A DNA stretch of 64,000 nt from NCBI GenBank assembly GCA_019638845.1, contig JAHBSZ010000006.1:1-64000 (forward strand). The letters are read 5' to 3'. This stretch comes from Salinibacterium sp. GTDB lineage: Bacteria; Actinomycetota; Actinomycetes; Actinomycetales; Microbacteriaceae. The position numbers and the translations under genes are program-made. Below the pieces are notes generated by a model. It was not told where the DNA came from, made no database searches, and saw only the letters and a list, made by a program, of their open reading frames with translations. Below are positions 33,871 to 43,472 of the stretch, one piece after another (positions within the stretch are counted from its first letter, which is position 1; each line of letters opens with the position of its first letter).

Positions 33871-35157
33871 ATGCCCGCAATCGTGATCATCGGCGCCCAA
33901 TGGGGCGACGAAGGCAAGGGCAAGGCAACAGACCTCCTGAGCGAAGGCATCGACTACGTCGTCAAGTTCAACGGAGGCAACAACGCCGGGCACACCGTCG
34001 TCGTCGGCGACCAAAAGTATGCCCTGCACCTCCTGCCCTCTGGCATTCTGACGCCCGGGGTAATCCCCGTGATCGGAAACGGTGTCGTCGTTGACATCGA
34101 GGTGCTCTTTGACGAGTTGACCGCACTGACGAGCCGCGGTGTGGACGTTTCCCGGCTTCTCGTGAGCGCGAATGCGCACGTCATCACGCAGTACCATCGC
34201 ACGCTCGACAAGGTCACCGAGAGATTCCTCGGTAAGCGTCAGATCGGCACGACGGGCCGTGGGATCGGGCCGGCGTATGCGGACAAGATCAACCGCGTCG
34301 GCATCCGGATTCAGGATCTGTTCGACGAGAACATTCTTCGCCAGAAAGTCGAGGGTGCTCTTCACCAGAAGAATCACCTGCTCGTGAAGATCTACAACCG
34401 CCGCGCGATCTCGGTCGATGAGGTCGTCGAAGACCTGCTGAGTTATGCAGACCGGTTGCGCCCGATGGTCGCAGACACGGGCCTCATTCTGAATCAGGCA
34501 CTCGACGCCGGAAAGACCATCGTCTTTGAGGGTGGTCAGGCCACGATGTTGGATGTCGACCACGGCACCTACCCGTTCGTGACGTCATCCAACTCGACGA
34601 GCGGCGGCGCCGCGACCGGCTCGGGCGTTGCACCCAACCGCATCGATCGCGTTATCGGGATTGTCAAGGCGTACACCACTCGGGTGGGGGCGGGTCCGTT
34701 CCCGACGGAACTCAACGACGCGTCGGGTGAATGGCTGCGTTCTCGTGGTTTCGAGTTCGGCACGACGACGGGCCGACCCCGTCGCACGGGGTGGTACGAC
34801 GCGCCCATTGCTCGATACTCGGCCCGAATCAACGGCGTCACGGACTTCGTCATCACCAAGCTCGACGTACTCACCGGCCTCACCGCGATCCCGGTGTGCG
34901 TCGCCTACGAGGTAGACGGCGTCCGTGTCGATGAGGTTCCCGTCTCGCAGACCGACTTCCACCACGCGGTGCCCATCTACGAAGAGTTCCCCGGCTGGGA
35001 TGAAGACATCACCGGCGCCAGGAAGTTCGAGGACCTGCCCAAGAACGCGCAGGACTACGTGCTTGCTATTGAGGCGATGAGTGGCGCACGGATGTCGGCG
35101 ATCGGCGTCGGACCAGACCGCGAGGCGATCATCGTGCGGCACGACTTGCTGTCTTAA
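33871..35157 (+). CDS. purA: adenylosuccinate synthetase
   Basis: A 428-residue GTP-dependent enzyme of AMP synthesis. The N-terminal phosphate loop [11 protein letters not shown] (residues about 7-17), the IMP site (TGRGIGPAY) and the late motif [10 protein letters not shown] are intact. The start MPAIVIIG is preceded by GAAGGGA; an ATG-free extension to 33838 is not needed. Its TAA stop lies inside the first half of the TTAACCC repeat that precedes the polysaccharide operon. Confidence 0.98.
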   Translation: MPAIVIIGAQWGDEGKGKATDLLSEGIDYVVKFNGGNNAGHTVVVGDQKYALHLLPSGILTPGVIPVIGNGVVVDIEVLFDELTALTSRGVDVSRLLVSANAHVITQYHRTLDKVTERFLGKRQIGTTGRGIGPAYADKINRVGIRIQDLFDENILRQKVEGALHQKNHLLVKIYNRRAISVDEVVEDLLSYADRLRPMVADTGLILNQALDAGKTIVFEGGQATMLDVDHGTYPFVTSSNSTSGGAATGSGVAPNRIDRVIGIVKAYTTRVGAGPFPTELNDASGEWLRSRGFEFGTTTGRPRRTGWYDAPIARYSARINGVTDFVITKLDVLTGLTAIPVCVAYEVDGVRVDEVPVSQTDFHHAVPIYEEFPGWDEDITGARKFEDLPKNAQDYVLAIEAMSGARMSAIGVGPDREAIIVRHDLLS

Positions 35158-35172
35158 CCCTCCGCTTAACCC
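35154..35172 (+). promoter_or_regulatory. TTAACCC direct repeat, site A
   Basis: TTAACCC occurs at 35154-35160 and 35166-35172, 12 bases start to start, in the upstream region of the sugar-transferase operon. CCCCGTTCG follows at about 35195, and TTACCC occurs at 35276-35281. The pattern recurs at 42840, 48775 and 54468. It is a candidate regulator binding site shared by the locus. Confidence 0.6.
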
Positions 35173-35218
35173 GCACGGAGCGGTAGGGATTACTCCCCGT
35201 TCGCGCCCCCTCGACCGG

Positions 35219-35240
35219 GGGTCCCCTCTTTCGGGGACCC
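35219..35240 (+). terminator. hairpin after purA
   Basis: GGGTCCCC/GGGGACCC is a perfect 8-bp stem with a 6-base loop, 62 bases after purA. No T-run follows. It may end purA transcription or act in the leader of the next operon. The rest of 35158-35372 holds only the TTAACCC/TTACCC motifs. Confidence 0.5.
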
Positions 35241-35372
35241 ATAACCTGAACACTGCCGATACCCGACGGTAGCGCTTACCCCTATGTACTACCGGTCGGC
35301 AAACCCGAAAAACCCGACGACCCGACCGGCAGTCTTCCCGAGTGCCGGTCGGGACGAGGAATGTGACCCGAC

Positions 35373-36869
35373 ATGACTCACACAGTCGACCGCGGCTACC
35401 CGTGGCAGATTGCCGGCAGTCCCGGCCTTGAGCTTCAGCGCGCTCGCTCCCGCCCGACCGAATGGGCGACCACCTTCTCCCGATTCGTGACGGTGAGCGA
35501 TGGCCTTGCCGTGCTTGCCGCGACCGTGAGTACTCACCTGATCTGGTTCGGCTTTCAACGCGTTCCGGTCGCGGCGCCGATCGAGTTCGGCATCGACTAC
35601 CTGTTCTTCTCGGCGGGACTCATGCTCGCGTGGATGGTCGCACTCTCAGTCTCCGGATCGCGTGACACGCGCATTCTCGGCACCGACTCGACCGAATACC
35701 GCCGCGTGGTGAACTCGACCCTTCTCCTATTCGGCAGTATCGGTGTCTTCGCCGCCATGACTCAAACCGACCTTGCTCGGGGCTACCTGCTAACAGCCTT
35801 CCCACTCGGTCTGGGGATTCTGCTCGCTTCGCGGTGGGGCTGGCGGCGCTGGCTGCATGTGCGTCGCCGACGTGGTGAGTTCTCATTCCGGGTGCTCATC
35901 ATCGGCAACTCGGAGAGCGTGCGGGAGCTGGCGACCTCGCTCTCACAGCGTCCGGACGCCGGGTATCGCGTGGTGGGTGCCCTCGTCACCGACGGGACGT
36001 CGGGGTCGATCGAGGGGGTTCCCGCCACGCGGGTGACCCGCAACACCCTGTTCGCCCGCCTTGGCGAGTCGACTCAGGACACCGTAATCGTCGTGGGGTC
36101 CGACGACCTCGACGCGGCGGCGATCAACGAGTTGAGCTGGCGGCTCGACGCGGGTCAGCAGCTCGTTGTTGCGCCACAGCTCGTCGGGGTGGCGGGGTCG
36201 CGCATCCACACCCGCCCCGTCGCGGGCCTTCCGCTCATTCACGTCGAGACGCCGTCATACGACGGAGCCAAACGCTTTGCGAAGCGTGCCTTCGACATCG
36301 TCAGCACGTCGCTGCTTCTTCTCGTGCTCGCGCCGATATTTGTGGTGACGGCGATCCTCATCAAGTTGACATCGCCCGGCCCGGTCTTCTATCGCCAAGA
36401 GCGAATCGGGATGAGCGGTGAGCCGTTCCACATTCTCAAGTTCCGCAGCATGGTGGTGAACGCGGACAGCCGCCTCGCGGCGCTTCTCGCGGAGCAGGGG
36501 AACGGTTCGACTCCGTTGTTCAAGGTGAAGCACGACCCGCGTATCACCCCGATCGGACGCATCATCCGTCGCTATTCGATCGACGAACTCCCGCAGTTGT
36601 TCAACGTGCTCGCCGGGCAGATGAGCCTCGTCGGCCCTCGGCCTCAGGTTGATGGCGAAGTGCGACTCTACGACTCCAAGGCAAGCCGTCGTCTTGCCGT
36701 CAAGCCTGGAATGAGCGGCCTGTGGCAGGTGAGCGGCAGGTCCAACCTGTCGTGGGAGGACAGCATCAGGCTCGACCTCTACTACGTGGAGAACTGGTCG
36801 GTGACGAGCGATCTGGTCATTCTGATGCGCACGGCGAAGGCCGTCTTCGCCCACGACGGAGCCTATTGA
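35373..36869 (+). CDS. polyprenyl glycosylphosphotransferase (WbaP/WcaJ-like)
   Basis: A 498-residue initiating enzyme for exopolysaccharide. It has an N-terminal block of four hydrophobic segments (about residues 45-165), a Rossmann-like domain (about 170-285), and a membrane re-entrant helix leading into the catalytic domain (about 305-498). There the motifs FHILKFRSM, IDELPQLFNVL, MSLVGPRPQ and PGMSGLWQVSGRS are intact. It transfers a sugar-1-phosphate to undecaprenyl phosphate. It heads the forward operon of five genes. Confidence 0.94.
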   Translation: MTHTVDRGYPWQIAGSPGLELQRARSRPTEWATTFSRFVTVSDGLAVLAATVSTHLIWFGFQRVPVAAPIEFGIDYLFFSAGLMLAWMVALSVSGSRDTRILGTDSTEYRRVVNSTLLLFGSIGVFAAMTQTDLARGYLLTAFPLGLGILLASRWGWRRWLHVRRRRGEFSFRVLIIGNSESVRELATSLSQRPDAGYRVVGALVTDGTSGSIEGVPATRVTRNTLFARLGESTQDTVIVVGSDDLDAAAINELSWRLDAGQQLVVAPQLVGVAGSRIHTRPVAGLPLIHVETPSYDGAKRFAKRAFDIVSTSLLLLVLAPIFVVTAILIKLTSPGPVFYRQERIGMSGEPFHILKFRSMVVNADSRLAALLAEQGNGSTPLFKVKHDPRITPIGRIIRRYSIDELPQLFNVLAGQMSLVGPRPQVDGEVRLYDSKASRRLAVKPGMSGLWQVSGRSNLSWEDSIRLDLYYVENWSVTSDLVILMRTAKAVFAHDGAY

Positions 36870-36870
36870 C

Positions 36871-38985
36871 GTGACCTCTCTCGACACCCGCATCACTGAG
36901 ACGCCCGCCACGCAGTACGCGCGGCGGGTAGTCGTGATGCATGTTGTTGAGAGTTGGGGTGCCGGGGTACGCGCAGCGACGATCCGCTACGCGGCAGCAA
37001 CCCCGGAATGTGAGCATCATGTGTTGCGCGGAGTAGGCCGCAGTGAGTTCGCCTCCGATGGCGAAGAAGTGTTCGCGAGCGTGCGGGACCTGCCCTCGGG
37101 TGCGCTCGCGGCACGGCGTGCGATCCGAGCCGCAACGCGGGAGCTCCGACCGGATGTCGTGCACGCTCAGTCGTCATATGCCGGAGTGTTCGTGCGGATG
37201 TCCCTCCGGAGCACCTCGCGTCAGCGCATCGTGTACAGCCCCCACTGCTTCGCCTTCGAGCGCGATGACCTGTCGCCGCTACTTCGATGGGCAGCGCGCG
37301 CAGTCGAAACCATACTTGCCCGCAACACGGATACGGTCGCGACGTGCTCGCGTGCCGAGCTCGCGACAGCGTCGCGGCTCGGTGCTCGCGCCGTCTATGT
37401 TCCGAACGTGCCGAGCACCGGAAGTCCGGCGGCGGTGACCTCTACCGAGGGGGTCGTCGCCGTCGGACGCATCGGTGCGCAGAAAGACCCGGGCTTCTAC
37501 GGTGACGTCGTCGACCTTCTGCGAGCGCGGCGCCCCGCCGTGGCCGCTGAGTGGGTCGGCGATGGGGACGACACGGATGCCCGCGCCGACCTCGAGCGCC
37601 GCGGCATCCGTGTCACCGGCTGGCTGTCGTCGGCGGGAGCCCAGTCGGCGGTCGCTGGCGCTGCCGTGTACGTGCACACCGCCGCATGGGAGGGCTTCCC
37701 GATCTCCATCCTCGAAGCGGTCGAACTCGGGATTCCGGTGGTCGCTCGCGAGGTTCCCACGCTCGCTGGTGCGCTCGCGACGCCCGGTCTCATGACTCCA
37801 GCCCACGTTGCCGACGCCGTCGAAGCGTTGCTCGCCGGTGGGCCAGAGGCTCGTGAACGAAACCTTCTCGCCTGGCGCGACTTGCTGGCCGGCAACAGCG
37901 CAGAACAGCAGGCCGCCGCGTTGCGCGAGTTGTACTCACCAGCGATTCCGCTCGCAATAAACGGAAAGTGGCTCGGTTCACGTCAGAGTGGAATGCAACG
38001 CTATGCGGGCGAGGTAGCTCGCCGGATTCTTGCCCTCACCCCGGATGCTCGCGTGATCGCTCCCGCGAATGCGGTGCTGCCTGAGTGGCTACCAGCGGAG
38101 CGGGTGACCCGTTCCACGTTGAGCGGGGTACCGTTCGAGCAGCTGGAGTTGCCGTGGCGTGCGCGCGGCAGCATGCTTCTGAATCTCGCGGGCGCCGCAC
38201 CACTGGTGAAGCGCGATCAGCTCGTGGTCATGCACGATGTGACCCCGGTGCGCTTCCCGCAGACCTTCTCGCGCCGGTTCGTCGCGTGGTACTCGGTGAT
38301 GAACCGGGTGCTTTCTCGGCGAGCGCGTCACCTTGCGACCGTCTCGGAGTTCAGCCGCAGTGAGCTGGCCGACGTACTGGGCGTGGAGCGGTTCACCGTT
38401 GCCCCCAACGGTCATGAGCACATGCTCGATACGCGCGCGCCTGGAGGATTCGCGCGATCCGGCGGGCTCGACTACGTGCTGTGTATCGGAAACCTCACTC
38501 CGAACAAGAACCTCGTTCCGGTGGCGACGGCGCTCGCCGCCGCGGGAATCCCTGTCGTGGTGGTCGGTGCCGGGGGCTCGAGCAACGTGTACGCGCGTCA
38601 GGTCGGCCTCGATATTCCCGGCGTCGAACTGGCGGGTCGGGTGAGCGACGACGAGCTGGCAACGCTTCTGCGAGGTGCGAAGGCGCTGGTGTTCCCGTCG
38701 CTCTATGAGGGATTCGGCCTTCCTCTCGTCGAGGCTCAGGCACTGGGGTGCCCGGTGATTGCGTCGGACGCGGCATCCATTCCCGAAGTTGCCGGCGATG
38801 GCGCGCTGTATTTCGACGCGCGTCACCCGGAACAGGCTGTTGCGCTGGTCCAGGCCCTTGATGCCGACACGCGCAGTACCTTGGTCGAGCGCGGGCACAC
38901 CAATGTGACACGGTTCAGTTGGGACTCCACAGCGGCCACGTTGCTGGCGCTCGCCACAGACGATCGAGCGAGGAGCACGCGATGA
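36871..38985 (+). CDS. fused double GT4 glycosyltransferase
   Basis: A 704-residue protein with two complete GT4-type halves. The first spans about residues 18-345 and has the donor-site motif EGFPISILEA. The second begins near residue 352 with NGKWLGSRQSGMQRYA and ends with EGFGLPLVEAQ. Each resembles a stand-alone glycosyltransferase, so one polypeptide probably adds two sugars in succession. The GTG start follows the sugar-transferase gene by one base. The next gene overlaps by 4. Confidence 0.9.
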   Translation: MTSLDTRITETPATQYARRVVVMHVVESWGAGVRAATIRYAAATPECEHHVLRGVGRSEFASDGEEVFASVRDLPSGALAARRAIRAATRELRPDVVHAQSSYAGVFVRMSLRSTSRQRIVYSPHCFAFERDDLSPLLRWAARAVETILARNTDTVATCSRAELATASRLGARAVYVPNVPSTGSPAAVTSTEGVVAVGRIGAQKDPGFYGDVVDLLRARRPAVAAEWVGDGDDTDARADLERRGIRVTGWLSSAGAQSAVAGAAVYVHTAAWEGFPISILEAVELGIPVVAREVPTLAGALATPGLMTPAHVADAVEALLAGGPEARERNLLAWRDLLAGNSAEQQAAALRELYSPAIPLAINGKWLGSRQSGMQRYAGEVARRILALTPDARVIAPANAVLPEWLPAERVTRSTLSGVPFEQLELPWRARGSMLLNLAGAAPLVKRDQLVVMHDVTPVRFPQTFSRRFVAWYSVMNRVLSRRARHLATVSEFSRSELADVLGVERFTVAPNGHEHMLDTRAPGGFARSGGLDYVLCIGNLTPNKNLVPVATALAAAGIPVVVVGAGGSSNVYARQVGLDIPGVELAGRVSDDELATLLRGAKALVFPSLYEGFGLPLVEAQALGCPVIASDAASIPEVAGDGALYFDARHPEQAVALVQALDADTRSTLVERGHTNVTRFSWDSTAATLLALATDDRARSTR

Positions 38986-40139
38986 GAATCGCCCAGTTCG
39001 TCGGCTCGCTGCTCGAACCGCTTGGCGGCGCCGAGCAGTACTGTCTCGAACTCGCGCGCTGGCAGCGCGATCAGGGACATGAGGTCACGATCATCACCGG
39101 GTGGGTATCCCCCGGAATCGAGAAGTCCCTTGCGGCCGAGGGCCTGACGGTGCGCCTCGTGCGCAGCCGACGGCCATACCCGCCCGACCGCAAGGGATCC
39201 AAGCCATCCGCCGTGGTGTTCCACGCTCTCGACTTGGTGGGGGGCCTCCGCGTCTCCGCACCACTGCGTCGTGTGCTCGCCGAACCGTGGGATGTCGTGC
39301 ACGTTCACCGGTTCGCGGGGTTTGGTGCGGCGATGTTGCGGTCAGGTCGACCCACCGTCATGACGGTTCACGACTATGGGCTTGTTGACACCTCCACGAC
39401 GCTTCTGCGGCACGGTCGCGAGGTGGAGAAAGCGCCGCTCGTGCAGCGCATCCGCACGAGCATCACCAACCGCTCGGTGCGGTCGGCGCGCCTCATCTTC
39501 CCCACTGAACGACTTCGTCAGAAGCATGCTCAATGGGGGCTTGAATTGCCGACGAAGACGGACGTGATACCGCACGGCTGGCGTGGTTCCGCACCGTCAT
39601 TCACCGAGCACGACGGACCCGTCATCTTCCTGTTTCTCGGCAAGCTGATTGCCCCGAAGGGCATCGAGTTGTTGCTCTCAGCGTGGGCCGAAGGAATCCG
39701 TGGCGCAGAACTGTGGGTAGCAGGCGCCGGCGAGCTCGAGTCGGTGGTGCAGGCTCACGAGAGTGTGCGGTATCTCGGATGGCTTGACGACACCGGGCGC
39801 CGCGCGGCCCTGGCCGCGGCATCCGTGCTCGTGCTCCCGTCGACGTGGCCCGAGAACTTTCCGCTTTCTGCCGCCGAGGGGGTGCTGGCCGGGTTGCCGT
39901 TGATTTCCACGACGATCGCCGCGCCGCCGGTTCTGCATGAGGGTGTGAACGGACTTCTCGCTCAACCGGATGCCGCGGCCCTGCGCTCGGCTCTGCTCGA
40001 GTTGCTCGATCCGGTGACTCGGGGGCAGTTCGCCGCTGGCTCCCGCGAGATCGCCCTCGCCCTCGACTTCGATACCCATGGACGCCGCATCGAGGCACTG
40101 TACGAGGAGCTTCTCGAGATGGATCGGGCAGCGTCGTGA
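38982..40139 (+). CDS. glycosyltransferase, GT4 family
   Basis: A 385-residue GT-B glycosyltransferase. The N-terminal acceptor domain begins MRIAQFVGSLLEPLGGAEQ, with the Gly-rich loop of GT4 enzymes. The C-terminal half has FLGKLIAPKG and the late motif NFPLSAAEGVLAG in place of the usual E-x7-E. The ATG at 38982 overlaps the previous stop. The sugar donor is not known. It acts on the cytosolic face of the membrane in repeat-unit assembly. Confidence 0.92.
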   Translation: MRIAQFVGSLLEPLGGAEQYCLELARWQRDQGHEVTIITGWVSPGIEKSLAAEGLTVRLVRSRRPYPPDRKGSKPSAVVFHALDLVGGLRVSAPLRRVLAEPWDVVHVHRFAGFGAAMLRSGRPTVMTVHDYGLVDTSTTLLRHGREVEKAPLVQRIRTSITNRSVRSARLIFPTERLRQKHAQWGLELPTKTDVIPHGWRGSAPSFTEHDGPVIFLFLGKLIAPKGIELLLSAWAEGIRGAELWVAGAGELESVVQAHESVRYLGWLDDTGRRAALAAASVLVLPSTWPENFPLSAAEGVLAGLPLISTTIAAPPVLHEGVNGLLAQPDAAALRSALLELLDPVTRGQFAAGSREIALALDFDTHGRRIEALYEELLEMDRAAS

Positions 40140-40585
40140 GTGTGCAGGATCGCTTGTTGCACGCGTCTCGTTCGCGGTTGTTGGGCAGAGTTGCCTATCT
40201 CATGCTCAAGTCTCTCGGGGTTGAGTTCCCACGCAGTGTGGAGTGGTCGGTACCGCTCGAGCTCGCACACGGTGCAGTTGGGCTTGTCGTACACTCCCGC
40301 ACGCGGATCGGTTCTGGTGTGACCCTTATGCCCGGGGTGGTCATCGGACGGTCGGACTCGTACATCCCCGAACAGGCTGGGACCGCAACCGGTCGTGTCG
40401 TCATTGGCGATAACGTCACGGTGGGCGCCGGAGCGAAGGTGCTCTTCAAGCCGGGTCAGGAACTCGTCATCGCGCCGGGAACCATTGTCGGCGCCAACGC
40501 GGTACTGCTCGAGTCGACGGGCGCCGATGAGGTCTGGGCGGGCAACCCGGCACGCAGGGTCGGCACAAGGGCAGTGGGAGAGTGA
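40136..40585 (+). CDS. left-handed beta-helix acyltransferase
   Basis: A 149-residue hexapeptide-repeat protein of the serine acetyltransferase/colanic-acid acetyltransferase type. Repeats of the form [LIV]-G-x4 (IGSGVTLMPGVVIG, VIGDNVTVGAGAKV, IAPGTIVGANAVL) cover about residues 55-130, and the ending VWAGNPARRVG is the family tail. It probably O-acetylates the polysaccharide precursor. The GTG overlaps the previous stop, and the next gene overlaps it. Confidence 0.88.
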   Translation: MSVQDRLLHASRSRLLGRVAYLMLKSLGVEFPRSVEWSVPLELAHGAVGLVVHSRTRIGSGVTLMPGVVIGRSDSYIPEQAGTATGRVVIGDNVTVGAGAKVLFKPGQELVIAPGTIVGANAVLLESTGADEVWAGNPARRVGTRAVGE

Positions 40586-41913
40586 CAGTACTCGGCGTCG
40601 TGACTCTCGTCGCGATAGTTGTGGTCTGGTTCGTTCGACGCGAGTGGACCCAATATGTGGTTGGCGCGACCGTGGCCTTTCCGCAGACGGCGGGCTTGAT
40701 AGTCGCCGGCAACGGTTTCCCGTTGTTCTATCTCGCGGTCGTGATCCTCGTGGTGCTTGCCGCCCCGTATGCGTTGCTCGGCCTGTCACGGATGGGACGC
40801 GCGCCCCATACTCGCCGCGAGCGCCTGCTTCCGGATTTGATCGGGCTCGCGCTCGTGGCGTGGTCCGCGGTCATCACGGTGGCGGGCCCTCGCATCTTCG
40901 AAGGGATGCGGGTATTCGCCCCCGAGCTCGGGGTCGATGCGCAGGTGTACAACATGGCGACGTTGCATCCGTCGCTCGGCAACATTGCGCAGCTCGGGTA
41001 TGTGAGCCTTGGCGTCATCTTTCTGCTCGTCGCTGGTCGCACCTTCCCGGTGGATGCACGACTCATCGGTTCCGCGCTGTGGGTCGCGGTTGTGCTCGCC
41101 GCCGTACGAATTGTGGCCGAGCCGGTCTGGCCTCACGCTCTGCTCCAAAACATGCCGTCGTTCCACTATGCAACCCCTGAGCGGCTCTCCGGCACCTTCT
41201 ATGAACCGTCTGTGCTCGGGCTGTATCTGACGGCTGCGGCCGGGTATTTCGGCGCGCGCTTGCTGTGGTCGGGCCGCGCGGGTCGAGTCGCTGCCTTCAT
41301 CGCGCTCGTGCTCGTCGCAGTTGATTTCGTGAGAAACGGATCGGGCACGGCCCTGCTCGGGCTCGCGATCCTGCTCGCGCTCGCCGGTGTTGTTGGCCTC
41401 GTGCGTCAGCTACGATCGCGCCGTTTCGGGGTACGGCCGCTCGCGATCGTAGGTGCTGTCGCACTCATCGGCGGAGGGCTAACCCAAATCCCGGTCATCC
41501 TGCAGCTGACCGTGGGATCCGCTGCCACCAAAGCTGATTCCGATAGTTTCATCGCGCGCACCGCATCCAACGTGAGGTCGTGGAACATCTTCCTCGAGAG
41601 TGTGGGCCTCGGAATCGGCCTCGGGGGCAATCGTCCGTCCAGTCTCGTCTTGCTCATCCTGAGTTGTTTGGGCATCGTCGGATTCGCGCTCGTGACAGTG
41701 CTTGTCGTTCTTGCCCTGAAGCGGGCACTCGCCCATCGCCCGATCGAACCCGCTGGCTGGGGACTAGCGGGGGTGCTCGTCGCCGCGATAGTCGCGATCC
41801 CAGACCTCTCTACGCCCGCGATCTGGATCGGCCTCGCGGCGTGCCTCTACACCGTGGTGCCGCTGCCTGACCCTGCATCACTGAGGGTGCCCACCGCTGC
41901 CCTGCATCGCTGA
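40582..41913 (+). CDS. O-antigen polymerase/ligase-like membrane protein
   Basis: A 443-residue protein with about 11-12 hydrophobic segments and one larger external loop (about residues 180-215, VWPHALLQNMPSFHYATPERLSG region). The topology and place in the operon fit Wzy-type repeat-unit polymerases or WaaL-type ligases; sequence motifs in these families are too weak to tell which. The GTG start overlaps the acyltransferase. It ends the first forward operon and meets a convergent GT2 gene. Confidence 0.75.
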   Translation: MTVLGVVTLVAIVVVWFVRREWTQYVVGATVAFPQTAGLIVAGNGFPLFYLAVVILVVLAAPYALLGLSRMGRAPHTRRERLLPDLIGLALVAWSAVITVAGPRIFEGMRVFAPELGVDAQVYNMATLHPSLGNIAQLGYVSLGVIFLLVAGRTFPVDARLIGSALWVAVVLAAVRIVAEPVWPHALLQNMPSFHYATPERLSGTFYEPSVLGLYLTAAAGYFGARLLWSGRAGRVAAFIALVLVAVDFVRNGSGTALLGLAILLALAGVVGLVRQLRSRRFGVRPLAIVGAVALIGGGLTQIPVILQLTVGSAATKADSDSFIARTASNVRSWNIFLESVGLGIGLGGNRPSSLVLLILSCLGIVGFALVTVLVVLALKRALAHRPIEPAGWGLAGVLVAAIVAIPDLSTPAIWIGLAACLYTVVPLPDPASLRVPTAALHR

Positions 41914-41919
41914 CCGACG

Positions 41920-42822
41920 TCAGCGCGAGCGCCAGCCCAATTCTTGCCGAGCGCGCCGGCCGAGGTACCAGTGTTCGAGCGGTGACAGGCCCGACAATGA
42001 GCCGAGGAAGCGTTGGACGAATGGCTCGACGGCGGCGCGACCTTCGGCCGAGAGCGGGCCGGCGCGAGTGAATGCCAGGTCGCGAAACCACGGTGTCTCC
42101 CGCGTTCCCCACACGACGTTCGTGAGTTCCTGATACGACCGTTCAAGCACCGGATCGTAGGCGAGACTCTCGCGCCAGCCGACAGCCGCGGTCACTTGGG
42201 TGGCGCTCTTGCGGATGAGAACGGTTGGCCTGCCGAGGCGAACCATGTTCGCGCCGTTCGCGGCGGCACGCAGCCAGAGGTCGTAGTCCTCGGCGATCGC
42301 GCCCTCGCGGTAACCTCCCGCAGCGAGCAAGACCTCGGCTCGCCCGAGCGAGGTCGAGTGCGGATAGGGACAGTCGATGAGCAGCGCGAGCTGGGCTGCG
42401 GCAGCGCCAAACCTGATCGGCGGGATGAGCTTGGGGCGATTCGCACCGATCACCTGAAACATCGAGAACACGATGTCTGCGCCACGATCGATCGCGCCGA
42501 TCTCGGAGCGGAAACGGCCAGGTAAGCACACGTCGTCGGAGTCCATGCGCGCGATGAGCTCCCCGCTCGCGGCCTCGAGCAGTCGCTCAGCGGCGAGTGC
42601 GACCCCGAGGTTCTCGGTGACACTGTCGATCTTCACCCGTGAGTCACCGGTGGACGACGCGATCTCGAGAGTTCGGTCGGAACTCGCGTCATCGAGAACA
42701 ATCAGTTCCGCATCACGGGGCAGATCTCGCAGAGTGCTCCTGAGCGCTTCTCCGATGGTGCGCTCCGCATTGCGGGCGGGCATCAAGACGCTGAGGCGGG
42801 GCACCGCACCACTCTGGCACAC
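41920..42822 (-). CDS. glycosyltransferase, GT2 family
   Basis: A 300-residue GT-A enzyme. It has the opening SVLMPARNAERTI, the donor-binding LIVLDDASSDRT, the DxD-type metal site ARMDSDDVCLPGR and the acceptor-side EDYDLWLRAA. It is the only minus-strand gene inside the polysaccharide locus. The GTG at 42822 sits against GGAGG. The GTG at 42804 (MPRLSVLM) is an equally good start, and spacing does not settle it. Confidence 0.92.
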   Translation of the reverse strand: MCQSGAVPRLSVLMPARNAERTIGEALRSTLRDLPRDAELIVLDDASSDRTLEIASSTGDSRVKIDSVTENLGVALAAERLLEAASGELIARMDSDDVCLPGRFRSEIGAIDRGADIVFSMFQVIGANRPKLIPPIRFGAAAAQLALLIDCPYPHSTSLGRAEVLLAAGGYREGAIAEDYDLWLRAAANGANMVRLGRPTVLIRKSATQVTAAVGWRESLAYDPVLERSYQELTNVVWGTRETPWFRDLAFTRAGPLSAEGRAAVEPFVQRFLGSLSGLSPLEHWYLGRRARQELGWRSR

Positions 42823-42839
42823 CTCCGGAGGGTCCGCAG

Positions 42840-42858
42840 TTAACCCCGGGCTTAACCC
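42840..42858 (+). promoter_or_regulatory. TTAACCC direct repeat, site B
   Basis: TTAACCCCGGGCTTAACCC is identical over 19 bases to site C at 48775. CCCCCTTTCGGGTG follows 11 bases later, and TTACCC is doubled at 42931 and 42943, again 12 bases apart. It lies 176 bases before the AcpS start, in the divergent gap. Bases 42859-43034 hold no gene. Confidence 0.65.
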
Positions 42859-43034
42859 TCAGACCTATGCCCCCTTTCGGGTGCCCCACCGTGGAGGGCC
42901 ATGGACTATCCCCCCTAGCCTGTTCATGAGTTACCCACTCGTTTACCCGATTTCGCCCGCTCGGTTCACCCGGACCAAGCAACGCACGGCCACCCACCGC
43001 GCGTCGACGGCGAACCATCGCAAGGAACCCGAAA

Positions 43035-43472
43035 ATGCACAGCACCCGAGCTGGCACGACGATGGAGCACCCCGGTGTTCTCATCGGCTGCGACATCCAT
43101 CCCGTTTTCAACGTCGTCGAGAGCCTCGACATCTTTGGCGACCGCTACCTCGCGCGAGTGTTCACGCCCGCCGAGCAGGCGGCGTGTGAGGGCGTTGCCT
43201 TCGCCGAGCGTTTGGCCGCACGATACGCAGCGAAGGAGTCGATACTCAAACTCCTGAAGGTCCCGGCCGAGGTTGCTGTGCCGTGGACCGACATCGAGAT
43301 CGGCGCCGAGACCAGCGGAGCTCCAACCGTGAGTCTTACCGGTCGCGCCGCCGAGATCGCGGCCACCTTAGGGGTGTCGGTGATCGAACTCACTCTCAGC
43401 CATGACGCTGGCCTGGCCATGGCGGTCGCCGCTGCGGTCGTCGGGGTCAAGGTGGAAGCGCTCGCCGCGTGA
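43035..43472 (+). CDS. holo-ACP synthase (AcpS-type phosphopantetheinyl transferase)
   Basis: A 145-residue AcpS-like enzyme that would move phosphopantetheine from CoA to the carrier protein encoded next. Motif 1 is IGCDIHPV (Asp20, metal), and motif 3 is ARYAAKESILKLL (Glu68). The C-terminal LSHDAGLAMAVA is also conserved. AAGGAA precedes the ATG at 43035. The GTG of the carrier protein overlaps its stop. Its presence in the cluster suggests a dedicated rather than a housekeeping enzyme. Confidence 0.88.
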   Translation: MHSTRAGTTMEHPGVLIGCDIHPVFNVVESLDIFGDRYLARVFTPAEQAACEGVAFAERLAARYAAKESILKLLKVPAEVAVPWTDIEIGAETSGAPTVSLTGRAAEIAATLGVSVIELTLSHDAGLAMAVAAAVVGVKVEALAA

